From Ruminococcaceae bacterium UBA1036 (GTDB lineage Bacteria; Bacillota; Clostridia; Oscillospirales; Acutalibacteraceae): a stretch of DNA of 64,000 nt. The DNA is taken from positions 218,999 to 282,998 of the forward strand of contig DCEF01000010.1 in assembly GCA_002316805.1 (NCBI GenBank). The letters run 5' to 3'. The translations under genes were made by a program, and so were the position numbers. Shown here piece by piece: positions 51,382 through 60,152 of this stretch (positions are counted from its first letter, which is position 1; each line of letters opens with the position of its first letter). The notes under the pieces were generated by a model. It was not told the DNA's origin and did not search any database. It saw only the letters and a list, made by a program, of their open reading frames with translations.

Positions 51382-52614
51382 TTACTTTGCTTTGCCGAAA
51401 ACGAGGCAGGCATTATGGCCGCCAAACCCAAGGCTTGTCGAAATGGCATAGTCGATATCAGCGTGCCGGGCTTTGTTCGGTACATAGTCAAGGTCACAAT
51501 CGGGGTCAGGCTCTTTATACCCGATCGTCGGTGGAACAATGCCGTTTTTAAGGGCAAGTATAGAAGCAATAGCTTCAACAGCGCCAGTAGCACCAAGCAT
51601 GTGCCCAGTCATGGATTTTGTTGAGCTTATGAGCGCCACATGTGCCTGCTCTCCCAGAGCCTTCTTAAACGCAAGCGTTTCAGTTTTGTCATTAAGCGGT
51701 GTGCTTGTGCCATGCGCATTGATGTAGAGTTTCGCATCAGACGGGATTCCCGCTTCGCTTACCGCCTGCTTTATTGCATTTGTAATGCCTTCTGCTTCCG
51801 GCTGCGGAGCAGTCATATGATAAGCATCGTTTGTATTGCCGTACCCGAGTATTTCCCCGTAAATTTTAGCGCCGCGCGAAACGGCATGCTCATATTCTTC
51901 AAGTATCAGTACTGCGCCGCCCTCGCCCATTACAAAACCGCTGCGGCGTTTGTCAAACGGCATTGAAGCATTTTCAGGGTCATTTGTCTCACATAGTGCC
52001 ATGCAGTTTGTAAAGCCTGCAATGCCTATGCCTGTTATGCACGCCTCGGCACCACCGGTAATGATGGCGTCTGCTGAACCATTCTGTATAGCGCGGTATG
52101 CTTCCCCGATAGCGTTAGATGAAGTGGAACATGCCGTTACAATGCAGAGCGATGGGCCTTTTGCGTTATGTGCTATAGCGATATTGCCAACAGCTATGTT
52201 GGCAATCAACTTCGGGATAAAGAACGGCGAAACACGCCGAGGGCCCTTTGTGTTTAATTTGGTGCACTCTTCTACAAACGTAGAAATGCCACCAATGCCA
52301 GAACCGACATAAACGCCAAGGCGCTCCGGAGCTATTTTGCCACCGATGCCGCTGTCTTCCATTGCCTGCGCAGCAGCAGCCAGGGCATACTGGCAGAAAA
52401 GGTCTGTTTTGCGTATCATCGGTTTTTTCATATAATCCGCCGCATGAAAATCTTTGACCTCTGCAGCTATTTTCACTTTATAGTCAGCAGTATCAAACTT
52501 TGTTATCTGGCCTATGCCGTTTTTGCCGGAAACAAGCCCATCCCAAGATGTTTTTACATCATTTCCAAGCGGGGTAACGGCCCCCATGCCTGTAACAACA
52601 ACTCTTTTGCTCAT
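51382..52614 (-). CDS. fabF: 3-oxoacyl-[ACP] synthase II
   Basis: Elongating condensing enzyme. 410 residues. VVVTGMGAVTPLGND at the N-terminus, nucleophile Cys in IVTACSTSSNAIGEAYR, and catalytic histidines in INAHGTSTPLNDKTE and KSMTGHMLGATGAVE; the C-terminus has LGFGGHNACLVF. It lies between fabG and accB with short gaps. Confidence 0.96.
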   Translation of the reverse strand: MSKRVVVTGMGAVTPLGNDVKTSWDGLVSGKNGIGQITKFDTADYKVKIAAEVKDFHAADYMKKPMIRKTDLFCQYALAAAAQAMEDSGIGGKIAPERLGVYVGSGIGGISTFVEECTKLNTKGPRRVSPFFIPKLIANIAVGNIAIAHNAKGPSLCIVTACSTSSNAIGEAYRAIQNGSADAIITGGAEACITGIGIAGFTNCMALCETNDPENASMPFDKRRSGFVMGEGGAVLILEEYEHAVSRGAKIYGEILGYGNTNDAYHMTAPQPEAEGITNAIKQAVSEAGIPSDAKLYINAHGTSTPLNDKTETLAFKKALGEQAHVALISSTKSMTGHMLGATGAVEAIASILALKNGIVPPTIGYKEPDPDCDLDYVPNKARHADIDYAISTSLGFGGHNACLVFGKAK

Positions 52615-52646
52615 TTATAATCCTCCAAAGCGGGAAAGTACCTTCT

Positions 52647-53387
52647 TTAAATACAAAGGCCGCCGTCAACGCGGATGACTTCACCCGTAATATAAGAAGC
52701 GCCGTCATCTGCAAGGAACACCGCAAGGTTTGCGATATCTTCCGGCAGGCCTGCACGTTTGAGCGGTATAGCACTGACAACGGCATCCTTAGCTTTTTCA
52801 GGCATCTGACGCGTCATGTCCGTATCTATAAAGCCCGGGGCAATCGCATTGCATGTAATTCCCCTTCCGGCAAGCTCACGCGCGGCAGTTTTAGTCAGCC
52901 CAATCACGCCGGCTTTTGCGGCAGAATAATTAGCCTGGCCTGCATTCCCAGCAATTCCGGCAACAGACGCTATATTTATTATTTTTCCACTGCGCTGATG
53001 AAGGAACTGCCGGCAGCAGTGGCGTATCATATTGAAAACGCCTTTTAAGTCTATGGCAACAACATCATCAAACTCCTGCTCTTTCATAAGCGCAATCGAA
53101 TTGTCGCGTGTTACGCCAGCGTTATTGACAAGTATATCGATTTTCCCGAAATCCTTTATAATTTCAGCCGTCGTATCCTTAGCTGCAGCGAAGTCAGCAA
53201 CATTGCACTTGTACGCTTTGCACTTCACTGAAAATTTTTCAGCAAGCGTGCATGTTTCTTTTGCCGCTTTTTCATTGCCGGCATAAATAATGGCCACATC
53301 TGCCCCATGCTCTGCAAGTTTAAGCGCAACAGCGCGGCCAATCCCTCGTGAACCTCCCGTAACTATTGCGACCTTGCCTTTAATCAT
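52647..53387 (-). CDS. fabG: 3-oxoacyl-[ACP] reductase
   Basis: NADPH reductase of the short-chain dehydrogenase type. 246 residues from the ATG at 53387, overlapping the fabD stop (TGATG). Nucleotide loop VTGGSRGIGRAVA, NNAGVTRDNS, catalytic Ser in INIASVAGIAGN and the Tyr/Lys pair in YSAAKAGVIGLTK. C-terminus ITGEVIRVDGGLCI. Confidence 0.96.
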   Translation of the reverse strand: MIKGKVAIVTGGSRGIGRAVALKLAEHGADVAIIYAGNEKAAKETCTLAEKFSVKCKAYKCNVADFAAAKDTTAEIIKDFGKIDILVNNAGVTRDNSIALMKEQEFDDVVAIDLKGVFNMIRHCCRQFLHQRSGKIINIASVAGIAGNAGQANYSAAKAGVIGLTKTAARELAGRGITCNAIAPGFIDTDMTRQMPEKAKDAVVSAIPLKRAGLPEDIANLAVFLADDGASYITGEVIRVDGGLCI

Positions 53388-54322
53388 CAACAGCGCCCCC
53401 CCTGCTTAATCGCAGAAACTGTTTTCCGCAGAGTCTCCGCATCTTCCACATGGTAGATTTTAACGTCTGAAAGCGTCCTGTGCACGAGGCCGCTTAAAAC
53501 TTTGCCCGGCCCTGTTTCGATATAAGTATCTATCCCGTTGCCACGCATATTTTCCAGTATTTTCCGCCAAAGGACAGGATGGCTCACCTGTTTTACAATA
53601 TTTTCACATATGGCGACAGAGTCTTTCGGGTACAAAGAAGCCATGCAGTCCGAATAAACCGGTATTGCAGGTGCATTAACATTGTACTCGGCAAGTGCCC
53701 TCTTAAGGTTTTCGCCTGCTTCACGCATAAATGGCGAATGGAATGCACCACTTACAGCGAGCGGAACCGCACGGCCGCCTTCTGCGGCAACTTCACTACA
53801 CAGCGCAGGCAGTTCTTCTTTGTCGCCTGCCACACTTACCTGGCCCGGTGAGTTGTAGTTTACAGGATAAACATACTTGTAGTGCGAGCATATCTCTTCC
53901 ACTTTGCTGTCAGGGAGTTTAAGAACTGCAGCCATACCGCCGCCAGTCTTCTCGGCAGCATCATTCATGAACTTCCCACGTTGGCACACAAACGAAAAAC
54001 CGTCTTTAGGTGTAAATACACCGCAGAAAGTCAGCGCAGCGATTTCGCCAAGCGAAAAGCCCGCTGCCACATCAGGCACAATGCCAGCTTCGCGGAGAGC
54101 CTCGGCCGCTGCCAAATCCACACAGTAAGCGCAAGGCTGAGTATTCACTGTCAGTGAAAGCTCGTCTTTTGACGCTTCGAAGCACTGCTTAGAAGTCCCC
54201 GGGCGGATACTGTCCGCCAAATCAAAAACTTTTTTTGCTGCCAGTGAAGATTCACATAACGATTTGCCCATTCCAGTATGCTGCGTGCCCTGCCCGCTGA
54301 ATAAAAAAGCTACTTTACCCAT
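53387..54322 (-). CDS. fabD: Malonyl-CoA:ACP transacylase
   Basis: Loads malonate onto ACP. 311 residues. VAFLFSGQGTQHTGMGK at the N-terminus; the nucleophile motif is GFSLGEIAAL, where the usual GHSLGE histidine is Phe; the Ser remains. The second catalytic region is AVSGAFHSPFM with the catalytic histidine. VNYNSPGQVSVAG and ETGPGKVLSGL are conserved. Confidence 0.95.
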   Translation of the reverse strand: MGKVAFLFSGQGTQHTGMGKSLCESSLAAKKVFDLADSIRPGTSKQCFEASKDELSLTVNTQPCAYCVDLAAAEALREAGIVPDVAAGFSLGEIAALTFCGVFTPKDGFSFVCQRGKFMNDAAEKTGGGMAAVLKLPDSKVEEICSHYKYVYPVNYNSPGQVSVAGDKEELPALCSEVAAEGGRAVPLAVSGAFHSPFMREAGENLKRALAEYNVNAPAIPVYSDCMASLYPKDSVAICENIVKQVSHPVLWRKILENMRGNGIDTYIETGPGKVLSGLVHRTLSDVKIYHVEDAETLRKTVSAIKQGGRC

Positions 54323-55257
54323 TTTGACGCACCGCCCAGCAGATTCTCCGCTTCACTGAACATCTCTTCAATAATCTCTTTAGCCGTCTGTTCTTTCTTA
54401 ACAAGGCCTGCCGATTCTCCGGCAAGAAAACACCCGTTTTTATCATCGCCCTCGCGTGCAGCACGGCGAAGAGCACCTGCGCCGAATTTCTCAAGTTCTT
54501 CCTTGTTTATCTCTGTGCTGCGCTCTTTTTTCTGGAATTCCCTTGAAAATGGTGTTTTAAGTGAGCGCACGGCGTCACCGAGCACTTCTCCCGTTACAAT
54601 CGTGTCGAGGTCTTTCGCCTTGACCACTTTGTCTTTGTAAATCTGGCTTATCGTACATTCCTTGGCTACGAGGAAACGCGTGCCTACCTGAACACCCTGC
54701 GCGCCCAGCATAAAAGAAGCGGCTATGCCGCGCCCGTCAGCTATACCGCCAGCCGCAAGCACAGGAATTTTTACTGCATCGCATATCTGCGGCACAAGCG
54801 TCATTGTGTGAAGTTTGCCAATGTGACCGCCGCTTTCAGCGCCTTCTGCCACTACTGCGCATGCGCCGCGCTTTTCGGCAAGCCTCGCAAACGAAACGGA
54901 TGCCACAACAGGCACAACTTTTATACCCGCTCTAAGCCACTCAGGCATATATTTGCCCGGGTTTCCTGCACCTGTGGTAAGGACCGGAACATGTTCTTCC
55001 ACTACCACCTTTGCCACTTCATCTGCATATGGACTCATGAGCATTACATTTACACCGAATGGTTTTGAGGTGAGTTCACGGCAAGTGCGTATTTCAGCGC
55101 GCAGCTGCTCACCGTTCGAATTCATGCCTGCAATAATGCCGAGGCCTCCGGCGTTTGAAACGGCAGCAGCAAGGGACGCGTCTGCAACCCATGCCATGCC
55201 GCCCTGAAAAATTGGATACTCAATCCCTAACAAATCGCAAATTGGAGTCTTTATCAT
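54310..55257 (-). CDS. fabK: Enoyl-[ACP] reductase FabK (FMN-dependent)
   Basis: Last reductive step of chain elongation. 315 residues from the ATG at 55257 (MIKTPICDLLGIEYPIFQGG), which has AGGAG upstream; the frame is open to 55305. FMN-binding nitronate-monooxygenase-like fold: GNPGKYMPEWLRAGIKV, VAEGAESGGHIGKL and AAGGIADGRGIAASFMLGA. FabK replaces FabI in many Firmicutes, so triclosan sensitivity is not expected. It overlaps fabD by 13 nt. Confidence 0.95.
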   Translation of the reverse strand: MIKTPICDLLGIEYPIFQGGMAWVADASLAAAVSNAGGLGIIAGMNSNGEQLRAEIRTCRELTSKPFGVNVMLMSPYADEVAKVVVEEHVPVLTTGAGNPGKYMPEWLRAGIKVVPVVASVSFARLAEKRGACAVVAEGAESGGHIGKLHTMTLVPQICDAVKIPVLAAGGIADGRGIAASFMLGAQGVQVGTRFLVAKECTISQIYKDKVVKAKDLDTIVTGEVLGDAVRSLKTPFSREFQKKERSTEINKEELEKFGAGALRRAAREGDDKNGCFLAGESAGLVKKEQTAKEIIEEMFSEAENLLGGASKWVK

Positions 55258-55285
55258 CCTGCAGAATCTCCTCTCTGAAAATCGG

Positions 55286-56242
55286 TCAGCCCCACCGGAT
55301 AACACATGCTCCGGATGTCAGGCCTCCGCCGAACGCAACCATTGCCAGCAGGTCGCCGGTTTTAAAAGTATTTTTTTTGTTCATCTCATCCATAAGGATT
55401 GGAATTGACGCTGAGGAAATGTTCGCATATTGTTTAATATTACAGCAGTAATGGTCTTCCGGAATATCAAGGCGCTTGCGCACCGCATTTATTATTTTCT
55501 GGTTTGCCTGATGCGGCAGCACCCATGTTATGTCCTGCTGCTCAAGGCCTGCGTCTGCAATAGCCGCTTTCAGTTGTTTCGTCATTTCTTCTACGGCAAA
55601 ACGGTAAACCCCATGGCCGTTCCATGTAAGTACCGACGGCGGGCATGGTGTGCGGTTAAACGGGGAATTGCCGCTCACATTAGGGATAAACATTATTTTG
55701 CTGTCACCGTGCGCTGCAATGCGTATCGAAAGCAGGTTGTCCCCTTCTGCCAGCACTGCTGCCCCAGCACCATCGCCAAACACACAGCACGTAGTACGGT
55801 CATGCCAGTCGAGCAACTTAGACATATTCTCACATGAAACAATAAGCATTTTCTTAACGCGCTTCCGTGCAAAAAAGCCATCTGCTGTATCAAGCGCATA
55901 AAGGAAACCACTGCAGGCGGCGTTCATATCGAATGCAGGGCAGGAAGCACCGATGCGCTCCTGCACACAGCATGAAAGCGACGGTGTAAAATAGTCGCCG
56001 CGTATAGTCGTGCAGATGATGCCGTCAAGCTCCGAAGGTTCGATGCCAGCATTTTTTAGTGCAGATTGTGCCGCCTCTACGGCTATGTCTGTGATTGTTT
56101 CATCAGTACATACATATCGGCTTTTTATGCCAGTTCTGGAATAAATCCATTCATCCGATGTGTCCATCATTTTTGCAAGATCGCCGTTTGTTTTAGAGCA
56201 CACAGGATGTGCGCTACCAGTACCGATTATTTTAAAACTCAT
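55286..56242 (-). CDS. fabH: 3-oxoacyl-[ACP] synthase III
   Basis: Initiates fatty-acid synthesis by condensing acetyl-CoA with malonyl-ACP. 318 residues. Cys nucleophile in FDMNAACSGFLYALD, His in WVLPHQANQKIINA and Asn in NISSASIPILMDE complete the triad. C-terminus FGGGLTSGACVIRWG. First gene of the fab/acc cluster. Confidence 0.95.
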   Translation of the reverse strand: MSFKIIGTGSAHPVCSKTNGDLAKMMDTSDEWIYSRTGIKSRYVCTDETITDIAVEAAQSALKNAGIEPSELDGIICTTIRGDYFTPSLSCCVQERIGASCPAFDMNAACSGFLYALDTADGFFARKRVKKMLIVSCENMSKLLDWHDRTTCCVFGDGAGAAVLAEGDNLLSIRIAAHGDSKIMFIPNVSGNSPFNRTPCPPSVLTWNGHGVYRFAVEEMTKQLKAAIADAGLEQQDITWVLPHQANQKIINAVRKRLDIPEDHYCCNIKQYANISSASIPILMDEMNKKNTFKTGDLLAMVAFGGGLTSGACVIRWG

Positions 56243-56257
56243 TTATACCTCCGTCAC

Positions 56258-56295
56258 GCATATGCTGCAGAAACTCTCTCTCTCTCTGCATATGC
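56258..56295. repeat. Inverted repeat with CT tract in the fabH leader
   Basis: GCATATGC (self-complementary) at 56258-56265 and 56288-56295 flanks a CTCTCTCTCTCT tract, with TGCAGA/TCTCTGCA similarity, 15 nt before the fabH ATG. Possible leader hairpin; no FapR or FabT operator was identified in 56243-56456. Confidence 0.4.
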
Positions 56296-56456
56296 CAAAA
56301 AACAAAATGATAAATCCAGTTTGAATCTTATCATTCTATTCTATTCAATTTTTCCTTTTTGTATTTTCTTTAAAATAATAATAAGCTATCTTACTGCACT
56401 ATGATGAAATTTTTTCCATAAATGCAGTACCTAAGCCTACTGAATTTTTTATGATT

Positions 56457-58115
56457 TTATTTTTTCCTATGTACTTCTTCTTCACCAAGTGCAGCAACTT
56501 CTTTAGCAGCCATCTCACGCAGTTTGTATTTTTTAATTTTGCCGCTCGCAGTAATAGGGAAGCTGTCCATAAATTTTACATATTTGGGGATCTTATGGCG
56601 GGCAAGATTTGCACTAACAAAATCGCGCACCTCATCTTCTGTAAGGTTCGCTCCCTTTTTCAGGATAACACAAGCCATAATTTCTTCACCATATTCTTCG
56701 CTTGGGACTCCGATAACCTGAACATCCTGAATTGCCGGATTAGTATAGAGAAACTCCTCTATTTCTTTTGGGTAAATATTTTCGCCGCCGCGGATAATCA
56801 TGTCTTTTATCCTACCCGTAATGCGGTAATAGCCATTTTCATCAACAGCTGCAATATCACCCGAATGCAACCAGCCATCGCTGTCAATAGCCTTTGCTGT
56901 CTCTTCCGGCATTTTGTAATATCCTTTCATGATATTGTAGCCACGGGCACAGAACTCGCCGGGAACATTTAGAGGCTGTGTTTTGCCTGTCTCAGGATCT
57001 ATGATTTTACCTTCAACATAAGGCATAAGTTTGCCAACAGTCGATATGCGGGCCTCAAGCGGGTCGTCCGTCTTTGTCATTGTGCAGGCAGGCGACGCCT
57101 CCGTTTCACCGTATGTGATAGTTATCTCGTGCATCCCCATTTCATCCATAACCCGCCGCATCATTTTTTCAGGGCATGGGGAACCTGCCATAATCCCAGT
57201 GCGCAAAGTGCTGAAATTATATTTTGGAAAGTCCTGATGCTCAAGCATTGCAATAAACATTGTTGGCACGCCGTGCACCGCAGTGCATTTTTCTTCATCT
57301 ATCGCCTTCATAACAAGCGTTGGGCGGAAATACTCAACAGGCACCATTGAAGTTGCGTGCGTCAAGCACGCCATAACACCGAGGACAAGACCGAAGCAGT
57401 GGAAAAGCGGCACCGTTAAGCAAAGCTTGTCATTTTCCGTAAACTTCATGCAATCGCCAATGCCTTTGCCATTGTTTAGAATGTTGTAATGTGTAAGCAT
57501 AACGCCTTTAGGAAAACCCGTCGTGCCTGATGTATACTGCATATTGATAACATCCTGCGGATCAAGCGAGGCCTCAATTTTATGATATTCACTGTCATCT
57601 ATTGATTCGCCTAAATGGTAAAGGTCGCTAAATGGCAACGTCCCTGGGACTGTCTCTTCACCTACATAAATAACAGTTTCTAAAAACGGGAAATCAGGTT
57701 CTGAAAGATGCCCAGGCTTGCTTGTTTTGAGCGTCGGGCAAAGGCCATTTATAGTCTGAATATAGTCGTTCCCTTTAAATCCGCCTATCATGACGAGCGC
57801 CTTCGTATCAGATTGCTGGAGGAGATACTCAAGCTCCACTTTTTTATAATTTGTGTTTACAGTGACGAGCACGGCACCAATTTTTGCCGCAGCAAACAGA
57901 GTAATAAGCCATTCTGGGACATTTGTAGCCCAAATGGCTACATGATCGCCCTTTTTGATGCCTATGGCAAGCAGTCCTTTTGCAGCTCTGTCACATTCGT
58001 CGCGGAACTCATTCCATGTTCGACGGTAAGGCCGGTCGTTATATTTCACGGCTTCCCTGTCCGGAAATTTTTCAGCAACTGAATCCAGCATTGAACCAAC
58101 AGTACGGTTTATCAT
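56457..58115 (-). CDS. AMP-forming acyl-CoA synthetase/ligase
   Basis: 552 residues of the ANL superfamily. Nucleotide loop MQYTSGTTGFPKGVMLTH, TYGETEASPACT, the adenylate hinge GRIKDMIIRGGENIYPKEIEE and the C-terminal catalytic lysine in SGKIKKYKLRE. It activates a carboxylic acid to the acyl-CoA; closest pattern is medium/long-chain fatty-acid or 2-succinylbenzoate-CoA-type ligases (AMP-dependent synthetase class with GVPTMFIAMLE). Substrate is not certain. It is upstream of the fab cluster in the same orientation but separated by about 215 nt. Confidence 0.9.
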   Translation of the reverse strand: MINRTVGSMLDSVAEKFPDREAVKYNDRPYRRTWNEFRDECDRAAKGLLAIGIKKGDHVAIWATNVPEWLITLFAAAKIGAVLVTVNTNYKKVELEYLLQQSDTKALVMIGGFKGNDYIQTINGLCPTLKTSKPGHLSEPDFPFLETVIYVGEETVPGTLPFSDLYHLGESIDDSEYHKIEASLDPQDVINMQYTSGTTGFPKGVMLTHYNILNNGKGIGDCMKFTENDKLCLTVPLFHCFGLVLGVMACLTHATSMVPVEYFRPTLVMKAIDEEKCTAVHGVPTMFIAMLEHQDFPKYNFSTLRTGIMAGSPCPEKMMRRVMDEMGMHEITITYGETEASPACTMTKTDDPLEARISTVGKLMPYVEGKIIDPETGKTQPLNVPGEFCARGYNIMKGYYKMPEETAKAIDSDGWLHSGDIAAVDENGYYRITGRIKDMIIRGGENIYPKEIEEFLYTNPAIQDVQVIGVPSEEYGEEIMACVILKKGANLTEDEVRDFVSANLARHKIPKYVKFMDSFPITASGKIKKYKLREMAAKEVAALGEEEVHRKK

Positions 58116-58246
58116 TCGTTTTTTACCCCCTGTAAATTAAAATTTGTAATTTGCCGCTACGGCTTAGAAACTTTTATGATTAACGTAATATTATAAACTA
58201 CATAAAGTACTTTTTATAAGTATGTGTAACATTTTTCAATATGCTT

Positions 58247-58275
58247 ATTATAGCACAGCTATAATAAAATGACAA
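58247..58275 (-). promoter_or_regulatory. Promoter of the acyl-CoA synthetase gene
   Basis: Minus strand TTGTCA (58270-58275) and TATAAT (58247-58252), 17-nt spacing; leader about 125 nt. Confidence 0.65.
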
Positions 58276-58722
58276 AAATCTTTCCTGCATTTCAAATTTT
58301 CAGCCATATTTACAATATTTCTAATTTTAAATAATTTTTTTGTTGTTTTTTTAATAATGGTATTATAGTGTTTAAATATTTGATTGTTTAGATTTTTCCA
58401 TGCGGGTTTGTTTTCTATATTTTTTAATACACTTTGAGTAGTTTTTAAGGTTAAAAAGTCAGCATTTAGTTTTGTTTCACTTCATTTGGCATAAATTTCC
58501 GTTTAAATTTGTGAAAGCCTACAAATGTCTGGCTTTATGACCGATTTTGCTAAAACTCTATTGAAATCCAATTAAAAATATTATAGACTTAGCGTAGCGA
58601 ATTAAAATTTTGGATGTTCGGCATTTATTCTTTCTTATTACTTATTTCATCGATATTTTTTATTATTTAATTAATTTGATTACACCTTTGTCCTCACAAG
58701 ATGGACTACACCATTTTTTCAC

Positions 58723-58767
58723 AAGCGGAAAGCGCTTGCGGCAAAAAGCCGCAAGCGCTTTCCGCTT
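58723..58767. terminator. Perfect 20-bp stem hairpin in a 950-nt gene-free region
   Basis: Arms 58723-58742 and 58748-58767 are exactly complementary around an AAAAA loop. On the plus strand TTCTGCTTTCTTTTT follows; on the minus strand GTGAAAAAATGG. It could end an unseen plus-strand small RNA or insulate the glycan operon. The rest of 58276-59060 is AT-rich with no supported gene. Confidence 0.6.
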
Positions 58768-58975
58768 TTCTGCTTTCTTTTTATATAAAACAGGAATTTT
58801 TTTGTAAAATAGATTAATACTATTGAAAATGGAAGCTTTGCTTAAAACAGCTACAGTGCACAATCCTTATTTTTAAAAAATAGTTTAAATAATGGTACAT
58901 AGCACTTTTATTCATGTATAAAAGATGTATAATAAAAGTTTTTACTTTTTTAAATGAATTTTGCTTAAAATATGC

Positions 58976-58981
58976 TATAAT
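58976..58981 (+). promoter_or_regulatory. Possible -10 element of the GH130 operon promoter
   Basis: TATAAT at 58976-58981 in an AT-rich run about 100 nt before the gene; no convincing -35 is seen at the right spacing. A second TATAAT-like element lies near 58928. Confidence 0.3.
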
Positions 58982-59080
58982 AATTATTATTGCAAAGATG
59001 AATATTGTGGATCGTTTTTCTCCTTTACGCTATTTATTTACTTGCACGGATGAAAAACGAAAATGAAGGGAATGAAACTT

Positions 59081-60097
59081 ATGCCTTCGTTTGAGACAAG
59101 GCTGAAAAGCTGTAACAACACATACCGTGAATTATTCATACGTTCACCAAACAATCCTATTTTGACAGCAAAAGACTGGCCATACGCTGTAAACACAGTA
59201 TTCAATCCAGCCGCCACAATATTCAACGGCAAAGTTTTGCTGCTGGCCCGTGTGGAAGACCGACGTGGGTTTTCACACCTTACAAAGGCAGTAAGTGACG
59301 ACGGTGTCACTCACTGGCAGATTGATAAATGGCCTACGCTTGAAGCAAGCCCTGATTATCCTGAAGAAGCATGGGGAATCGAAGACCCTCGCATCACGCG
59401 GATAGATGAACTTGACTGCTGGGCCGTAGTTTACACTTCTTACTCCCATGCTGGGCCTACTGTGTCGCTTGCACTTACCAAAGATTTTGTCACATTTGAA
59501 AAAGCGGGTTCCATCATGCCGCCTGAAGACAAAGACGCGGCGCTTTTCCCGCGAAGATTTAATGGTAAATGGTTACTTATACATCGGCCCATAGGCGCAA
59601 GGATAAATGATTTTCAAGGAATGGGGCCTGGAGCACATATCTGGCTTTCTTTCTCTTCCGACCTCAAGTACTGGGGCAATCACAAAATCCTTATAAATGC
59701 AAGGAAAGGCGGTTGGTGGGATGCCAACAAAGTCGGGCTGTGTGCACAGCCGCTCGAAACACCAGACGGGTGGCTGATTCTCTACCACGGCGTCCGTCAG
59801 ACAGCATCCGGAGCGATTTACCGCCTCGGGCTTGCGCTCCTCGGACTCGAAAATCCGACAATTGTTTTGCGGCGCAGCGATGAATGGATTTTCGGGCCTG
59901 AGGAAAGATATGAACGTGAAGGCGACGTCCGCGATGTTGTTTTCCCGTGCGGCTGGATTCTCGACAAAAAGTCAGGGACAGTTCGTATGTATTACGGTGC
60001 CGCCGATTCACGCATATGCCTCGCAACGGCATCATTGAGCGATCTTCTGGAATATATCAAAAGCTGCCCGTCACAGCTCAGGCAGGACAGTTATTGA
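59081..60097 (+). CDS. GH130 family glycoside phosphorylase/hydrolase
   Basis: 338 residues from ATG 59081 (AAGGG 10 nt upstream; in-frame ATGs also at 59063 and 59072). The five-bladed beta-propeller family GH130 includes beta-mannoside phosphorylases such as mannosylglucose phosphorylase. Recognisable blocks are FNPAATIFNGKVLLLARVED, AWGIEDPRITRIDEL (with the aspartate considered catalytic), PPEDKDAALFP, WWDANKVGLCAQPLETPDGW, VVFPCGWI and VRMYYGAADS. No signal peptide, so intracellular. First gene of a four-gene operon, followed 55 nt later by the nucleotidyltransferase. Exact glycan substrate not determined. Confidence 0.9.
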   Translation: MPSFETRLKSCNNTYRELFIRSPNNPILTAKDWPYAVNTVFNPAATIFNGKVLLLARVEDRRGFSHLTKAVSDDGVTHWQIDKWPTLEASPDYPEEAWGIEDPRITRIDELDCWAVVYTSYSHAGPTVSLALTKDFVTFEKAGSIMPPEDKDAALFPRRFNGKWLLIHRPIGARINDFQGMGPGAHIWLSFSSDLKYWGNHKILINARKGGWWDANKVGLCAQPLETPDGWLILYHGVRQTASGAIYRLGLALLGLENPTIVLRRSDEWIFGPEERYEREGDVRDVVFPCGWILDKKSGTVRMYYGAADSRICLATASLSDLLEYIKSCPSQLRQDSY

Positions 60098-60152
60098 AAG
60101 ATTCCGTCATATATGTTGATTTTCATTCACTGAAATGAAAGGAGGAATTGAT

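Noticed and set aside
56243..56456. FabT or FapR operator upstream of fabH
   Set aside because: TTGAAT...ATTCAA and ATTCT repeats are suggestive but too loose to distinguish from AT-rich background.
58610..58807. 65-codon plus-strand frame reading through the perfect hairpin
   Set aside because: Codons through the stem cannot be selected as protein; no ribosome site, and the sequence is hydrophobic AT-rich noise.
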